Positions 7,572 to 15,759 of a stretch of 64,000 nucleotides of DNA are shown piece after piece. Where the stretch lies: assembly GCA_000242815.2 (NCBI GenBank), contig AHHB01000028.1, positions 310,001 to 374,000 on the forward strand, written 5' to 3'. The notes beneath the pieces are model-generated. The model saw only the letters and a list, made by a program, of their open reading frames with translations, did no database searches and was not told the origin of the DNA. Within the stretch, counting starts at the first letter, position 1; each line of letters starts with the position of its first letter. This DNA is from Janthinobacterium lividum PAMC 25724 (GTDB taxonomy: Bacteria; Pseudomonadota; Gammaproteobacteria; Burkholderiales; Burkholderiaceae_D). The position numbers were made by a program, and so were the translations under genes.

Positions 7572-7616
7572 GAGAGTTGATTATCATTTATAATGCAATT
7601 CATTTGCATTATAAAT
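7572..7616 (+). promoter_or_regulatory. Fur-like iron box overlapping a 13-base inverted repeat
   Basis: TTGATTATCATTTAT around 7577-7591 resembles half of the Fur consensus (GATAATGATAATCATTATC). It overlaps a perfect inverted repeat, ATTTATAATGCAA (7586-7598) and TTGCATTATAAAT (7604-7616). The array ends 17 bases before the receptor ATG. Iron-dependent repression is inferred. Confidence 0.65.
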
Positions 7617-7633
7617 CTCTTTTGGGAATCTCC

Positions 7634-9721
7634 ATGCTCCACTCTTTACCGCGTCCGATGGCGCTGCTGCTGGCCGCCGCCAGTCCGCTGGCCCTGGCGG
7701 ACGGACTCGCTGCGCAAGATGTCGTCACCGTCAGCTCAGAGCGCCAGCATTACCGCAGCCTGTCCGCCACGGGCGCCACCAAGACGGATGCCTCGCTGAT
7801 GGACTTGCCGCAAAGCGTGCGCGTGCTCACCAGCGACCTGCTGCGCGACGCGGGCGTGACGACACTGGCCGGTGCGCTGGACCTGGCCAGCGGCATTGCG
7901 AAGCAAAGCTCGCTGGGCGGCCTGTGGGACAGCTACGCCATGCGTGGCTTCACGGGCGACCCGAATTTTGGGTCCGACTACATGGTCAATGGCTTCAGTA
8001 GCAGCCGTGGCTACAACGGCATGCGCGATGCCGGCAATACGCAGACGGTCGAAGTGCTGAAAGGCCCCGCTTCGGCCCTGTACGGCCGGGGCGAGCCGGG
8101 CGGCACGGTGAACATCACTACCAAGAAGCCGAAGTTCGCGCCCGAATACAGCGCCGATCTGTCCTTAGGCAGTTTCCAGACGCGCCGTGCCGCGTTGGAC
8201 TTGACGGGACCGTTGAGCCAGACCGTTGCCTATCGCCTCAACGCGGCGCATGAAGAAGGACACAGCTTTCGCGACACGCTGCACGTCGAGCGCAGCCTGT
8301 TTTCTCCGTCCTTCCTGTGGCTGATTGGCGAGCATACGACCGTGTCGTATGAAATCGAAGCGGTACAGCAGCGCGCGCCGTTCGACCGGGGCGTGGTGGC
8401 CGTGCATGGCAAGCTCGGTCTTGTTCCCGTCGCGCGCTTCCTGGGCGAACCGGGCGATGGTCGCATGACGGTCAAGTCGCTGGGGCAGCAGTTATTTATC
8501 CATCACGGGCTGTCCGACGACTGGACGTTGCAGGCGGGCGCCTCTTATCGCGACAGCGAATTGAACGGCTATTCGACCGAGGCGAACAAATTGCTGGCCG
8601 ATGGCCGCACCTTGAACCGCCAGCGCCGCCACCGCGATTTTACGGCCACCGACGTGTCGGCCCGCGTCGAGCTGCTGGGCAAGTTCAAAACCGGTGCGCT
8701 GGCGCACGAGGTGCTGGCCGGTGTCGACGCCTATCACTTCGACGACCACAGGGTACAGCTGCGCCGCAATCCCGGCGCCGCGAATGCCTATGCCGTCGAC
8801 ATTTTCAATCCCGTGTATGGCGGCCAGGCCGCGCCACTGGCCCTGTCCATCGATACGCAGGAAGGGCAACAGGCACGCGGCCTGTATGTGCAAGATCAAC
8901 TGGACCTGGGGGCCCAGTGGAAGGCGCTGGTCGGCGTGCGCCGCGACACGTACACGCAGGATGTCGTGAACAATCGCCTCAACGTGAGCAACCGCCAGTC
9001 GCTGTCAGCCACCAGCCCCCGCGCGGGCCTCGTCTATCAGCCGTCAAAAAACTGGTCGCTGTATGCGAGTGCGGCCAAGGGCTTCCGGCCCAACAGCGGC
9101 ATCAGCATAGACAATCAGGCCTTCCCTGCAGAGCGCAGCCGCTCGTATGAACTGGGCGCGAAGCTGGAAACGGGTAGGCTGACGGGCACCGTGGCCGTGT
9201 ATGACATCCGCAAGAGCAATGTGCTGACGACGAATCGCGCCAACACGGATTTCGCGATTGCGGCGGGCGAGGTGGGCAGCCGGGGCCTGGAACTGGACGT
9301 GGCGGGCGAAGTGGCGCGCCGTTTGCGCGTCTCTGGCGCCTATGCGTACACGGATGCCACCGTCACGCGCGGCGACAACACCATCGTCACGGGCAGCCGC
9401 TTTGCCAACGTGCCGCGCCACAGCGCCAAGCTGCTGGCCACGCAGCAGTTCACCATGGGCACGGGCACGGCCAGCGTGGGCGGTGGCGTGCATTATGTGG
9501 GTGAGCGCCAGGGCGACGTGGCCGTCAGCAGCAGCTTTACCCTGCCTGCCTACACGACAGCCCAATTGCTGGCATCGTACTCGCCCAATGCTCAATTGCG
9601 CCTGGCGTTGAGCGTGGAAAATCTGTTCAACCGCAGCTACTATGCCAGTTCCTACAGCCCCCTGTGGGTGGCACCGGGGGCTGAGCGCACGCTCACTGTG
9701 CATGCACATTACCGTTTTTAA
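7634..9721 (+). CDS. TonB-dependent siderophore receptor
   Basis: 695 aa outer-membrane receptor for ferric siderophores. After a signal peptide (cleavage near LALA/DG) comes a plug domain (about residues 45-160) with family motifs: LPQSVRVLT, YAMRGF, VEVLKGPASALYGRGEPGG and NITTKKP. The rest is a 22-strand barrel and ends in the typical aromatic terminus (AHYRF). There is no N-terminal signalling domain, so it is not a FecA-type transducer. The frame opens 19 codons earlier inside the operator, but ATG 7634 gives the signal peptide. The Fur-like site suggests expression under iron limitation. The next gene begins 3 bases after the stop. The siderophore cannot be named. Confidence 0.92.
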   Translation: MLHSLPRPMALLLAAASPLALADGLAAQDVVTVSSERQHYRSLSATGATKTDASLMDLPQSVRVLTSDLLRDAGVTTLAGALDLASGIAKQSSLGGLWDSYAMRGFTGDPNFGSDYMVNGFSSSRGYNGMRDAGNTQTVEVLKGPASALYGRGEPGGTVNITTKKPKFAPEYSADLSLGSFQTRRAALDLTGPLSQTVAYRLNAAHEEGHSFRDTLHVERSLFSPSFLWLIGEHTTVSYEIEAVQQRAPFDRGVVAVHGKLGLVPVARFLGEPGDGRMTVKSLGQQLFIHHGLSDDWTLQAGASYRDSELNGYSTEANKLLADGRTLNRQRRHRDFTATDVSARVELLGKFKTGALAHEVLAGVDAYHFDDHRVQLRRNPGAANAYAVDIFNPVYGGQAAPLALSIDTQEGQQARGLYVQDQLDLGAQWKALVGVRRDTYTQDVVNNRLNVSNRQSLSATSPRAGLVYQPSKNWSLYASAAKGFRPNSGISIDNQAFPAERSRSYELGAKLETGRLTGTVAVYDIRKSNVLTTNRANTDFAIAAGEVGSRGLELDVAGEVARRLRVSGAYAYTDATVTRGDNTIVTGSRFANVPRHSAKLLATQQFTMGTGTASVGGGVHYVGERQGDVAVSSSFTLPAYTTAQLLASYSPNAQLRLALSVENLFNRSYYASSYSPLWVAPGAERTLTVHAHYRF

Positions 9722-9724
9722 GCG

Positions 9725-10888
9725 ATGGCCATGACCTTGACTCTCCCCGCCACCTTGCGCACCCGCATCGCCGTCATCGACGTAATGCGCGGCCTCGTCA
9801 TGCTGATCATGCTGTTCGACCATGTGCGCGAAACGGTCTTCCTGCACCACCAGGTCAGTGACCCCATGGATGCGGCTCATGTCGATCCGGCCCTGTTCTT
9901 TACGCGCCTGGCCGCGCACTTTTGCGCGCCCATGTTCGTCTTCTTGACGGGCTTGTCGGCCTGGCTGTACGCGCATCCGGCTGCCGGAACCCGCAGCGCT
10001 GCCGGCTTTTTGTTCAAGCGGGGCTTGCTGCTGGTGCTGTTGGAATTGGTATTTGTCAACTTCGCCTGGAGTGGCGCGTTTCCGCCCGCCGTGCTGTACT
10101 TGCAGGTGATCTGGGTCATCGGCCTGGCCATGATGGCGCTGGCCGTGCTGCACCAGTTGCCGTTGAGGCTGCTGGTGCTGCTCGGCTTGGCGATTATTGC
10201 GGGTCAGCATCTGCTTACGGGCTTACACGCGAAACAGGGTAGCCTAGCCTATGATGTATTGACTGTGCTGCTGCAACGCGGTTATCTGGTGGCGGACGGC
10301 GCCATGAAAATCAAGGTCAGCTATCCGCTGCTGCCGTGGATAGGCGTCATTGTGCTTGGCTATGCGGCCGGCCCCTTGTATGCGCGCGGTCTGTCTGCCG
10401 ACAGACGTCGCCGCCTGCTGCTGGCGCTAGGCACGGCAAGCTTGCTGCTGCTGGCCGTGCTGCGCGGCTTCAATATCTACGGCGAAACCTTGCCATGGGT
10501 GGCGGGCGACACGGCCTTGCGCACGGCCATGAGCGTGCTGAACTTTACCAAGTATCCGCCGTCGCTGGACTTTTTGCTGTTTACCCTGGGCTTCGGTTTG
10601 TTGGGCCTGGCCTGGCTGGAGTCGCTGGACAACTGGTTCACACGCGCTTGCGCCACCTTTGGCGGCGCGCCCATGTTTTATTATCTGCTGCACCTGTATC
10701 TGCTGCTGGCCATCAGCATCACCTTGACGGCAGTGCTGGGCGCCAATCACGGTGCCCGCTACGGCGTCGGGCACATCTGGCAAGTCTGGCTGATCGCGCT
10801 GACCCTGATGCCCGTGCTGTACTTTCCCTGCCGCGCGTTTGCCAACTACAAACGCACCTCCAGGCAGGCGTGGGTGCGCTACTTCTAA
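9725..10888 (+). CDS. DUF1624/HGSNAT-like multi-pass membrane protein
   Basis: 387 aa with about ten hydrophobic spans. The N-terminus RIAVIDVMRGLVMLIMLFDH fits the heparan-alpha-glucosaminide N-acetyltransferase catalytic family (DUF1624): a conserved D-x-x-RG, then a His in the first membrane span. Such proteins are thought to move acyl groups across the inner membrane; bacterial substrates are largely unknown. It starts 3 bases after the receptor stop, so the two are almost certainly one transcript and would share the Fur-like control. A role in changing a siderophore or surface glycan under iron limitation is only a guess. Confidence 0.8.
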   Translation: MAMTLTLPATLRTRIAVIDVMRGLVMLIMLFDHVRETVFLHHQVSDPMDAAHVDPALFFTRLAAHFCAPMFVFLTGLSAWLYAHPAAGTRSAAGFLFKRGLLLVLLELVFVNFAWSGAFPPAVLYLQVIWVIGLAMMALAVLHQLPLRLLVLLGLAIIAGQHLLTGLHAKQGSLAYDVLTVLLQRGYLVADGAMKIKVSYPLLPWIGVIVLGYAAGPLYARGLSADRRRRLLLALGTASLLLLAVLRGFNIYGETLPWVAGDTALRTAMSVLNFTKYPPSLDFLLFTLGFGLLGLAWLESLDNWFTRACATFGGAPMFYYLLHLYLLLAISITLTAVLGANHGARYGVGHIWQVWLIALTLMPVLYFPCRAFANYKRTSRQAWVRYF

Positions 10889-10894
10889 GCTCGC

Positions 10895-12766
10895 CTACTT
10901 GCAGTAGAGGCGGTCAATGCTGTGCGACGACGCCAGGTAATGCCGCGTCTGCCAAGCAATCGCCACACGGTAGGCGCACGGTGGGTCGAGCGCCACGTTG
11001 ACGGGAAAACCGCCATTGTTGCCTGACAGATGAGGCCCGCCCGCGCCGCCGCGCAACAGATAGTGGCTCGTCGGTGGTGGCGGCGTGAAGCTGGCGGCCG
11101 GCAACGGTGGAGGCGGGTGCGCGATGCCGTTGTTGTTCGATATCGTGATATTGAAAAAGCGCAGATGCGGGTGGTCGATCGTGTACAGGATATGCACGAG
11201 GCCGCCCGCGATGGGCTTGCAGGCATTGCTGCGTAACTCTTCCAGGTCCAGCGCCACGATGACGGCCGAGTTGTCGAAGACGATGGAATCGAGCCCATCC
11301 GTGGCTACGGTGGCCAGGGTATTGCCGTCGCGCACCTCGAAGCCCAGGCGGTAGCGGCGTATCGGTTCGCTCTCGTCCGCGCTCAGGCTGCGGCCCGCTA
11401 CGACGATGGGCAAGCCGCCCGGCAGCTTGGTCGGATGCAGGCTGGTGATGGCGGGCGTATTTATGGTCAGCAAGTCAAAGGTGCGCAGGAAGGTGTTGGG
11501 CGCCACGTTGACGATGGCCGTCGTGCCATCGCGCATGTCCACGGTGACGTTTTTGCCGTCCACGCGTATCCAGCCGCCCGGTTGTAAGTCGCCCGCATCG
11601 ACGATCACCTGTGCCGAGTCGGCGAGGCCCAGTCCATTCGTATAAAACACATAGCCGACGAGGGTGCCGAGCACTTGCGTCAGCGGTGCCATGCTGGTCG
11701 GCGCCATCGTGGGGATGGCTGTCGGGTCGTCGCTGCCGCCGGGCCAGGACCATAGGCCGATCAGGAAACGGTATTCGAGCGGGTTGGCGGGGTTGGCGCT
11801 GTTGCGCAGCGGACAATTGCCTTTCAGTGTGACGCCGCCGCCGAACACGTAGGACGCGCCGGCGCCGCCCGCATAGCCTTGCGCAGAAAAGCCGGCCAGC
11901 GAGGGGAACGGGTGGATATCGAACACTTCGACCTGTTGCCAGTGGGGTACGCCTTCCACATCGGGCGGCAAGACGTTTTTTGAACACAATTCCACGCAGA
12001 AACAGTGGCCCACGTTTTCGCGCCCCGGCTGGTGCCCGTTGGCCTGCGTTTCCGACAGGATGGTCACGCTGCCCAGCTGCGCCGTGAAATACACGTCGGG
12101 GCCGCTAGCAAACTCGACGTTGATGAACGGTGAAAACGGCGTCAGCGTGAAGTCCGACGTCAGGTAATCGATGCGGAAGCGCCCGCTGACATCTGTCACG
12201 GCCACGCCCAGCGCATCGTCCTGCAGCCAGTCCGCATCGAAGGCCCGCACGGTGGCGCCGGCGATCGGCGTGTGGGGCGCATCGCAGGTGCGCAGCCGGC
12301 CGCAGATGGTCCAGGCGCCGAAGTGCGCGCGCACCAGGCACCAGAAGCGTTGCGGCAGGCAATAGTCCCAGACGGCGAGGAAAGCGTTGTCGGCCTGGCG
12401 CCAGCGCGGCTGGATGGTGGTGATGGAAAATTGCAGTGGCACGGGGTCTTTCGGCCCCGGCTTCAGCTGCGGCACGGTGGGGCACAGGATGTCGACCTCG
12501 ACGGCCTCGCCCTGATAATCGCCTTCCAGCCTAAAACTATAGTTGCCATCGTCATCGGTGCGCGCTTCGGCCAGCAAAAACGGCGCTTTCGCCGGCACTT
12601 CGTCGTCCGTGAGGATGGCAAAGGTTTCCTTGGCGCTGGCCACGGCCAGGGCCGTGACGTTTTGCGCCGCGCGCGGGCGGTACAGGCGCACGATGACGTG
12701 CGACAAGGCTTCAGGACACTCGGCACAGATCAAGCCGCACAGTTTTCCCCGCAGGATATAGGCCAT
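10895..12766 (-). CDS. Large protein with carboxypeptidase regulatory-like beta domains, function unknown
   Basis: 623 aa with no signal peptide or membrane span. I do not recognise an enzyme. Two parts look like carboxypeptidase regulatory-like (transthyretin-type) beta sandwiches: residues about 5-90 (VIVRLYRP, then EARTDDDGNYSFRLEG) and about 145-200 (GATVRAFDAD, then AVTDVSGRFRIDYL). The rest is beta-rich and contains several Cys (CDAP, CFCVELCSKN, NCPLRN) and a Pro-rich stretch near residue 555. The chosen ATG has GGAG 9 bases upstream; an ATG 14 codons earlier lacks one. It is convergent with the DUF1624 gene, 6 bases apart, and stands alone. It could be a structural or surface protein released without a Sec signal. 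Confidence 0.75.
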   Translation of the reverse strand: MAYILRGKLCGLICAECPEALSHVIVRLYRPRAAQNVTALAVASAKETFAILTDDEVPAKAPFLLAEARTDDDGNYSFRLEGDYQGEAVEVDILCPTVPQLKPGPKDPVPLQFSITTIQPRWRQADNAFLAVWDYCLPQRFWCLVRAHFGAWTICGRLRTCDAPHTPIAGATVRAFDADWLQDDALGVAVTDVSGRFRIDYLTSDFTLTPFSPFINVEFASGPDVYFTAQLGSVTILSETQANGHQPGRENVGHCFCVELCSKNVLPPDVEGVPHWQQVEVFDIHPFPSLAGFSAQGYAGGAGASYVFGGGVTLKGNCPLRNSANPANPLEYRFLIGLWSWPGGSDDPTAIPTMAPTSMAPLTQVLGTLVGYVFYTNGLGLADSAQVIVDAGDLQPGGWIRVDGKNVTVDMRDGTTAIVNVAPNTFLRTFDLLTINTPAITSLHPTKLPGGLPIVVAGRSLSADESEPIRRYRLGFEVRDGNTLATVATDGLDSIVFDNSAVIVALDLEELRSNACKPIAGGLVHILYTIDHPHLRFFNITISNNNGIAHPPPPLPAASFTPPPPTSHYLLRGGAGGPHLSGNNGGFPVNVALDPPCAYRVAIAWQTRHYLASSHSIDRLYCK

Positions 12767-12872
12767 GATGGTTCTCCAGCTCAGTTCGACAGTTGTACCG
12801 CTCACCATGGCGGCGCTGTTACCAAGTTAGCCAATGCATAGTCGTCGAGCTTGATCTTGCGTAAAGGAGTGG

Positions 12873-13403
12873 CTATTTGATCAGCGCCAATACCTCGCGA
12901 AAGCGCGGGTGCTTGCAGTCGCGCAGCCATTCAAAGGCCAGCATTTCTACCGTCACCAGGTGCGCGCCCAGCTTGTCCAGGCGCGCCAGCGCGGCGTCGC
13001 GGCTGGCAGTCTGGCGCGAACCGACGGCGTCGATGGCGATGATTACTTCATAGCCCAGCTCCAGCAAGCCGATGGCCGTCTGCAGCATGCACACATGGGC
13101 TTCGCAGCCCGTGACGACGATCTGCTTTCGTCCGGGCGGCAGGATGGCTTGCAAGCCATCGGCACAGGCGCCGAAATGCGTCTTGTGCAAGGTTTGCTGG
13201 CACAGGGCCGCGATTTCCTCGACGTTCGGCCCCAACCCCTGGCGGTTTTGCTCCGTGCCCAGCACGGGCACGTCGAGCAGCCGCGCGATGTGTGCCAGGC
13301 GCAGGTTTTGCGCCAGCACCAGGCCGGCATCGTGGATGGCTGGCATCAACCGGCCTTGCAGGTCGACGATGAGCAGTACGGCCTGGCTTGCATTCATCAG
13401 CAT
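12873..13403 (-). CDS. Isochorismatase-family cysteine hydrolase
   Basis: 176 aa alpha/beta hydrolase of the isochorismatase (cysteine hydrolase) superfamily. The pattern is complete: VLLIVDLQGRLMPAI with the catalytic Asp near the N-terminus, a Lys at TLHKTHFGA, and the nucleophile Cys in VTGCEAHVCMLQTA. Relatives of this small single-domain type (YcaC-like) are mostly of unknown substrate; some hydrolyse amides. I moved the start to ATG 13403 because AAGGA stands 7 bases before it and the motif-bearing domain begins at once; the upstream extension is not family-like. It lies between the unknown protein and the LysR gene on the same strand, but no functional link is visible. Confidence 0.85.
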   Translation of the reverse strand: MLMNASQAVLLIVDLQGRLMPAIHDAGLVLAQNLRLAHIARLLDVPVLGTEQNRQGLGPNVEEIAALCQQTLHKTHFGACADGLQAILPPGRKQIVVTGCEAHVCMLQTAIGLLELGYEVIIAIDAVGSRQTASRDAALARLDKLGAHLVTVEMLAFEWLRDCKHPRFREVLALIK

Positions 13404-13447
13404 GGCATTGTCCTTGAGTGAGTCGATGGCGACAGTGTAGCGTGCAG

Positions 13448-14365
13448 TCAGCTTGGCCAGCTGGGCGAGCTCGTTTCGCCCATCAGATAGGCGTGATTGA
13501 GTTCGATGGCGCCACGCAGATAGTTCCACAGGGCGCTGACGCGCGCGATGTTGCGCCGCTCGCTAGGTGAAATCATCCAGAAGGCGCGCAACAAATCGAT
13601 CTCGCCGTCGAGCACGGCCACCAGTTCATTGGACTGCTGGGCCACGAAGCAGGGCAAAATCGCCAGTGCCTGGCCTGCGCGCGCCGCGTGGTACTGGGCG
13701 ATCACGCTGGTGCTGCGAAACGCGCGCAGGGAATCGGGTGCCACATTGTCCATGTAGCGCAGCTCGGCGCTGAAGACCAGGTCATCGACGTAGCCGATGA
13801 TGGCGTGCTGCGCCAGTTGCGCCACGCTGGTAATGGGGGCGTGGCGCGCCAGGTAGCTTGGGGTGGCGTACAGTTTCAAGCGGTAGTCGGACAGCTTCGT
13901 CACGACATACGGGCCAGAGAGCGGGCGCTCGATGGAAATGGCCACATCGGCCTCGCGTTTGGACAGGCTGACGAAACGCGGCACGGCGATCAAGTCCACG
14001 CTGATGTGCGGGTAGTGCCCACAAAACTGCGCCAGGTGGGGCGCCAGCACGATGGCGCCGAAGCCTTCCGTGGCGCCCAGGCGCACTTGCCCCGAGAGCA
14101 ATCGGTTGTGTTCTCCCAGCTCCTCGGTGGCGGCAAACACCGTGCTTTCCATGCTTTCCGCATATTCCATCAGGCGGTGGCCTTCCGGCGTCAGCTGGTA
14201 GCCCACGTAATTGCGATCGAACAGCTGCGTACCCACCTGCTCTTCGAACTTGCGCATGCGCCGCGACACGGTGGAATGGTCGATGCCGAGTTTTTTCGCC
14301 GCATCGACGAGGCCGGCGCTGCGCGTCAGTTCCAGGAAGACTCTTACATTGTCCCAATCGAGCAT
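13448..14365 (-). CDS. LysR-family transcriptional regulator
   Basis: 305 aa. Residues 1-60 form the LysR winged helix (DNVRVFLELTRSAGLVDAAKKL, then HSTVSRRMRKFEEQVG); residues about 90-295 are the periplasmic-binding-protein-like effector domain. It is divergent from a gene pair encoding a binding protein and methylmalonate-semialdehyde dehydrogenase, the usual arrangement for a LysR activator and its target. The 119-base gap holds an inverted repeat. The inducer may be an amino acid or an intermediate of valine or beta-alanine breakdown; that is inference. Confidence 0.9.
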   Translation of the reverse strand: MLDWDNVRVFLELTRSAGLVDAAKKLGIDHSTVSRRMRKFEEQVGTQLFDRNYVGYQLTPEGHRLMEYAESMESTVFAATEELGEHNRLLSGQVRLGATEGFGAIVLAPHLAQFCGHYPHISVDLIAVPRFVSLSKREADVAISIERPLSGPYVVTKLSDYRLKLYATPSYLARHAPITSVAQLAQHAIIGYVDDLVFSAELRYMDNVAPDSLRAFRSTSVIAQYHAARAGQALAILPCFVAQQSNELVAVLDGEIDLLRAFWMISPSERRNIARVSALWNYLRGAIELNHAYLMGETSSPSWPS

Positions 14366-14400
14366 GGCAGCAATCCTTTGTGCATTTTTGCAAAGGAATT

Positions 14401-14425
14401 ATGCATTAATTTCACTTGAGTGCAT
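14401..14425. promoter_or_regulatory. Possible LysR operator in the divergent gap
   Basis: ATGCA (14401-14405) and TGCAT (14421-14425) form a dyad with a 15-base spacer between the LysR gene and its probable target. LysR sites often show interrupted dyads of this size. A second TGCA lies nearby at 14437-14440. The assignment rests on position and is modest. Confidence 0.4.
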
Positions 14426-14484
14426 ATTTTTACACATGCAGAATGCGTCGATACCTATAAATATCCATCCACCTGGAGACAAGT

Positions 14485-15702
14485 ATGAAAAAACCCGTTC
14501 TGGCCATGGGCGCGCTGGCGCTTTGCCTCGCATTTGGCGGCGCGCAAGCGCAGATTTCCGATGGCGTCGTCAAGGTCGGCATCCTGACCGACATGTCCGG
14601 CCCGTATTCGGCCATGGGCGGGCGCGGCTCCGTCGTTGCCAGCCAGATGGCCGTCGAGGATTGCCTGAAGGCCGAATGCAAGGGCATGAAGATCGAAATC
14701 GTCTCGGCCGACCATTTGAACAAGGCCGATATCGCCGCCTCCAAGGCGCGCGAGTGGATAGACCGCGACAAGGTCGACGCCATCGCCGATCTGACCAATT
14801 CCTCGGTGGCGCTGTCGGTGCAAAAGCTGATGAAAGAGAAGGGTGGCATCGCCATGTTCAGCGGCCCCGCCACCACGCGATTGACGAATGAAGACTGCTC
14901 GCCAAACGGTTTTCACTGGATGTTCGACACCTATTCGCAGGCCGCTGGCACGGCGGCGGCGCTGACCAAATTGGGGCAAAAATCCTGGTACTTCGTCACC
15001 GTCGATTACGCCTTCGGCCATTCGCTGGAAAAGGATGCGAGCGAAGTCGTCAAGCGCAATGGCGGCACGCTGCTGGGCGCGGTGCGCCATCCGCTCAACG
15101 CCTCTGACTTCTCGTCCTTCCTGGTGCAGGCGCAAGGCTCGAAAGCGCAGGTGATCGGCCTGGCCAATGGTGGCGCCGACACGGTATCGGCCATCAAACA
15201 GGCGCGCGAGTTCCACATCGGCAGCGGCAAGGACCAGCGCCTGGCCGCCTTGCTGGTATTTCTCTCCGACGTGCATGCGCTGGGGCTGGAAACGGCGCAG
15301 GGCCTGGTCTATGCGGACGGCTTTTACTGGGATTACGATGAGCGCAGCCGTGCCTTCGCCAAGCGCTTCGAGGCACTCAACAAGGGCGCCAAGCCGACCA
15401 TGGTGCAGGCGGGCGTGTATTCCAGCGTCTACCACTACCTGAAATCGGTGGCGGCGGCGAAGAGCGACGATGCCAAGCTCGTGGGCCAGAAAATGCGCGA
15501 GCTGCCCATCACGGATTTTGTGATGAACAACGCCTCGATCCGCCCCGACGGCCGCGTCATCCACGACATGTATTTGGTGCAGGTGAAGACCCCGGCCGAA
15601 TCGAAGGGGGCTTGGGATTACCTGAAAGTGCTGTCGACCATCCCCGCCGAGCAAGCCTTCAAGACTATGGATGCGGCCGCGTGCAATCTCGTTAAAAAAT
15701 AA
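14485..15702 (+). CDS. Branched-chain amino-acid-type ABC substrate-binding protein
   Basis: 405 aa periplasmic binding protein of the Leu/Ile/Val (type 1) family. The signal peptide is cleaved near GAQAQ. The body begins VVKVGILTDMSGPYS, typical of LivJ-like proteins, with the later motifs YFVTVDYAFGHS and QVIGLANGGADT. Relatives bind amino acids, amides, urea or aromatic acids. No permease or ATPase gene is adjacent, so it must work with a transporter encoded elsewhere or have a sensing role. GGAGA precedes the ATG. The dehydrogenase gene follows after 57 bases in the same direction, and a divergent LysR gene probably controls both. Confidence 0.88.
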   Translation: MKKPVLAMGALALCLAFGGAQAQISDGVVKVGILTDMSGPYSAMGGRGSVVASQMAVEDCLKAECKGMKIEIVSADHLNKADIAASKAREWIDRDKVDAIADLTNSSVALSVQKLMKEKGGIAMFSGPATTRLTNEDCSPNGFHWMFDTYSQAAGTAAALTKLGQKSWYFVTVDYAFGHSLEKDASEVVKRNGGTLLGAVRHPLNASDFSSFLVQAQGSKAQVIGLANGGADTVSAIKQAREFHIGSGKDQRLAALLVFLSDVHALGLETAQGLVYADGFYWDYDERSRAFAKRFEALNKGAKPTMVQAGVYSSVYHYLKSVAAAKSDDAKLVGQKMRELPITDFVMNNASIRPDGRVIHDMYLVQVKTPAESKGAWDYLKVLSTIPAEQAFKTMDAAACNLVKK

Positions 15703-15759
15703 TTTTCACCCCTAACGGCGAAAAGGCCGGGGTAACTGATCAATCACGGAGCCAAACAA

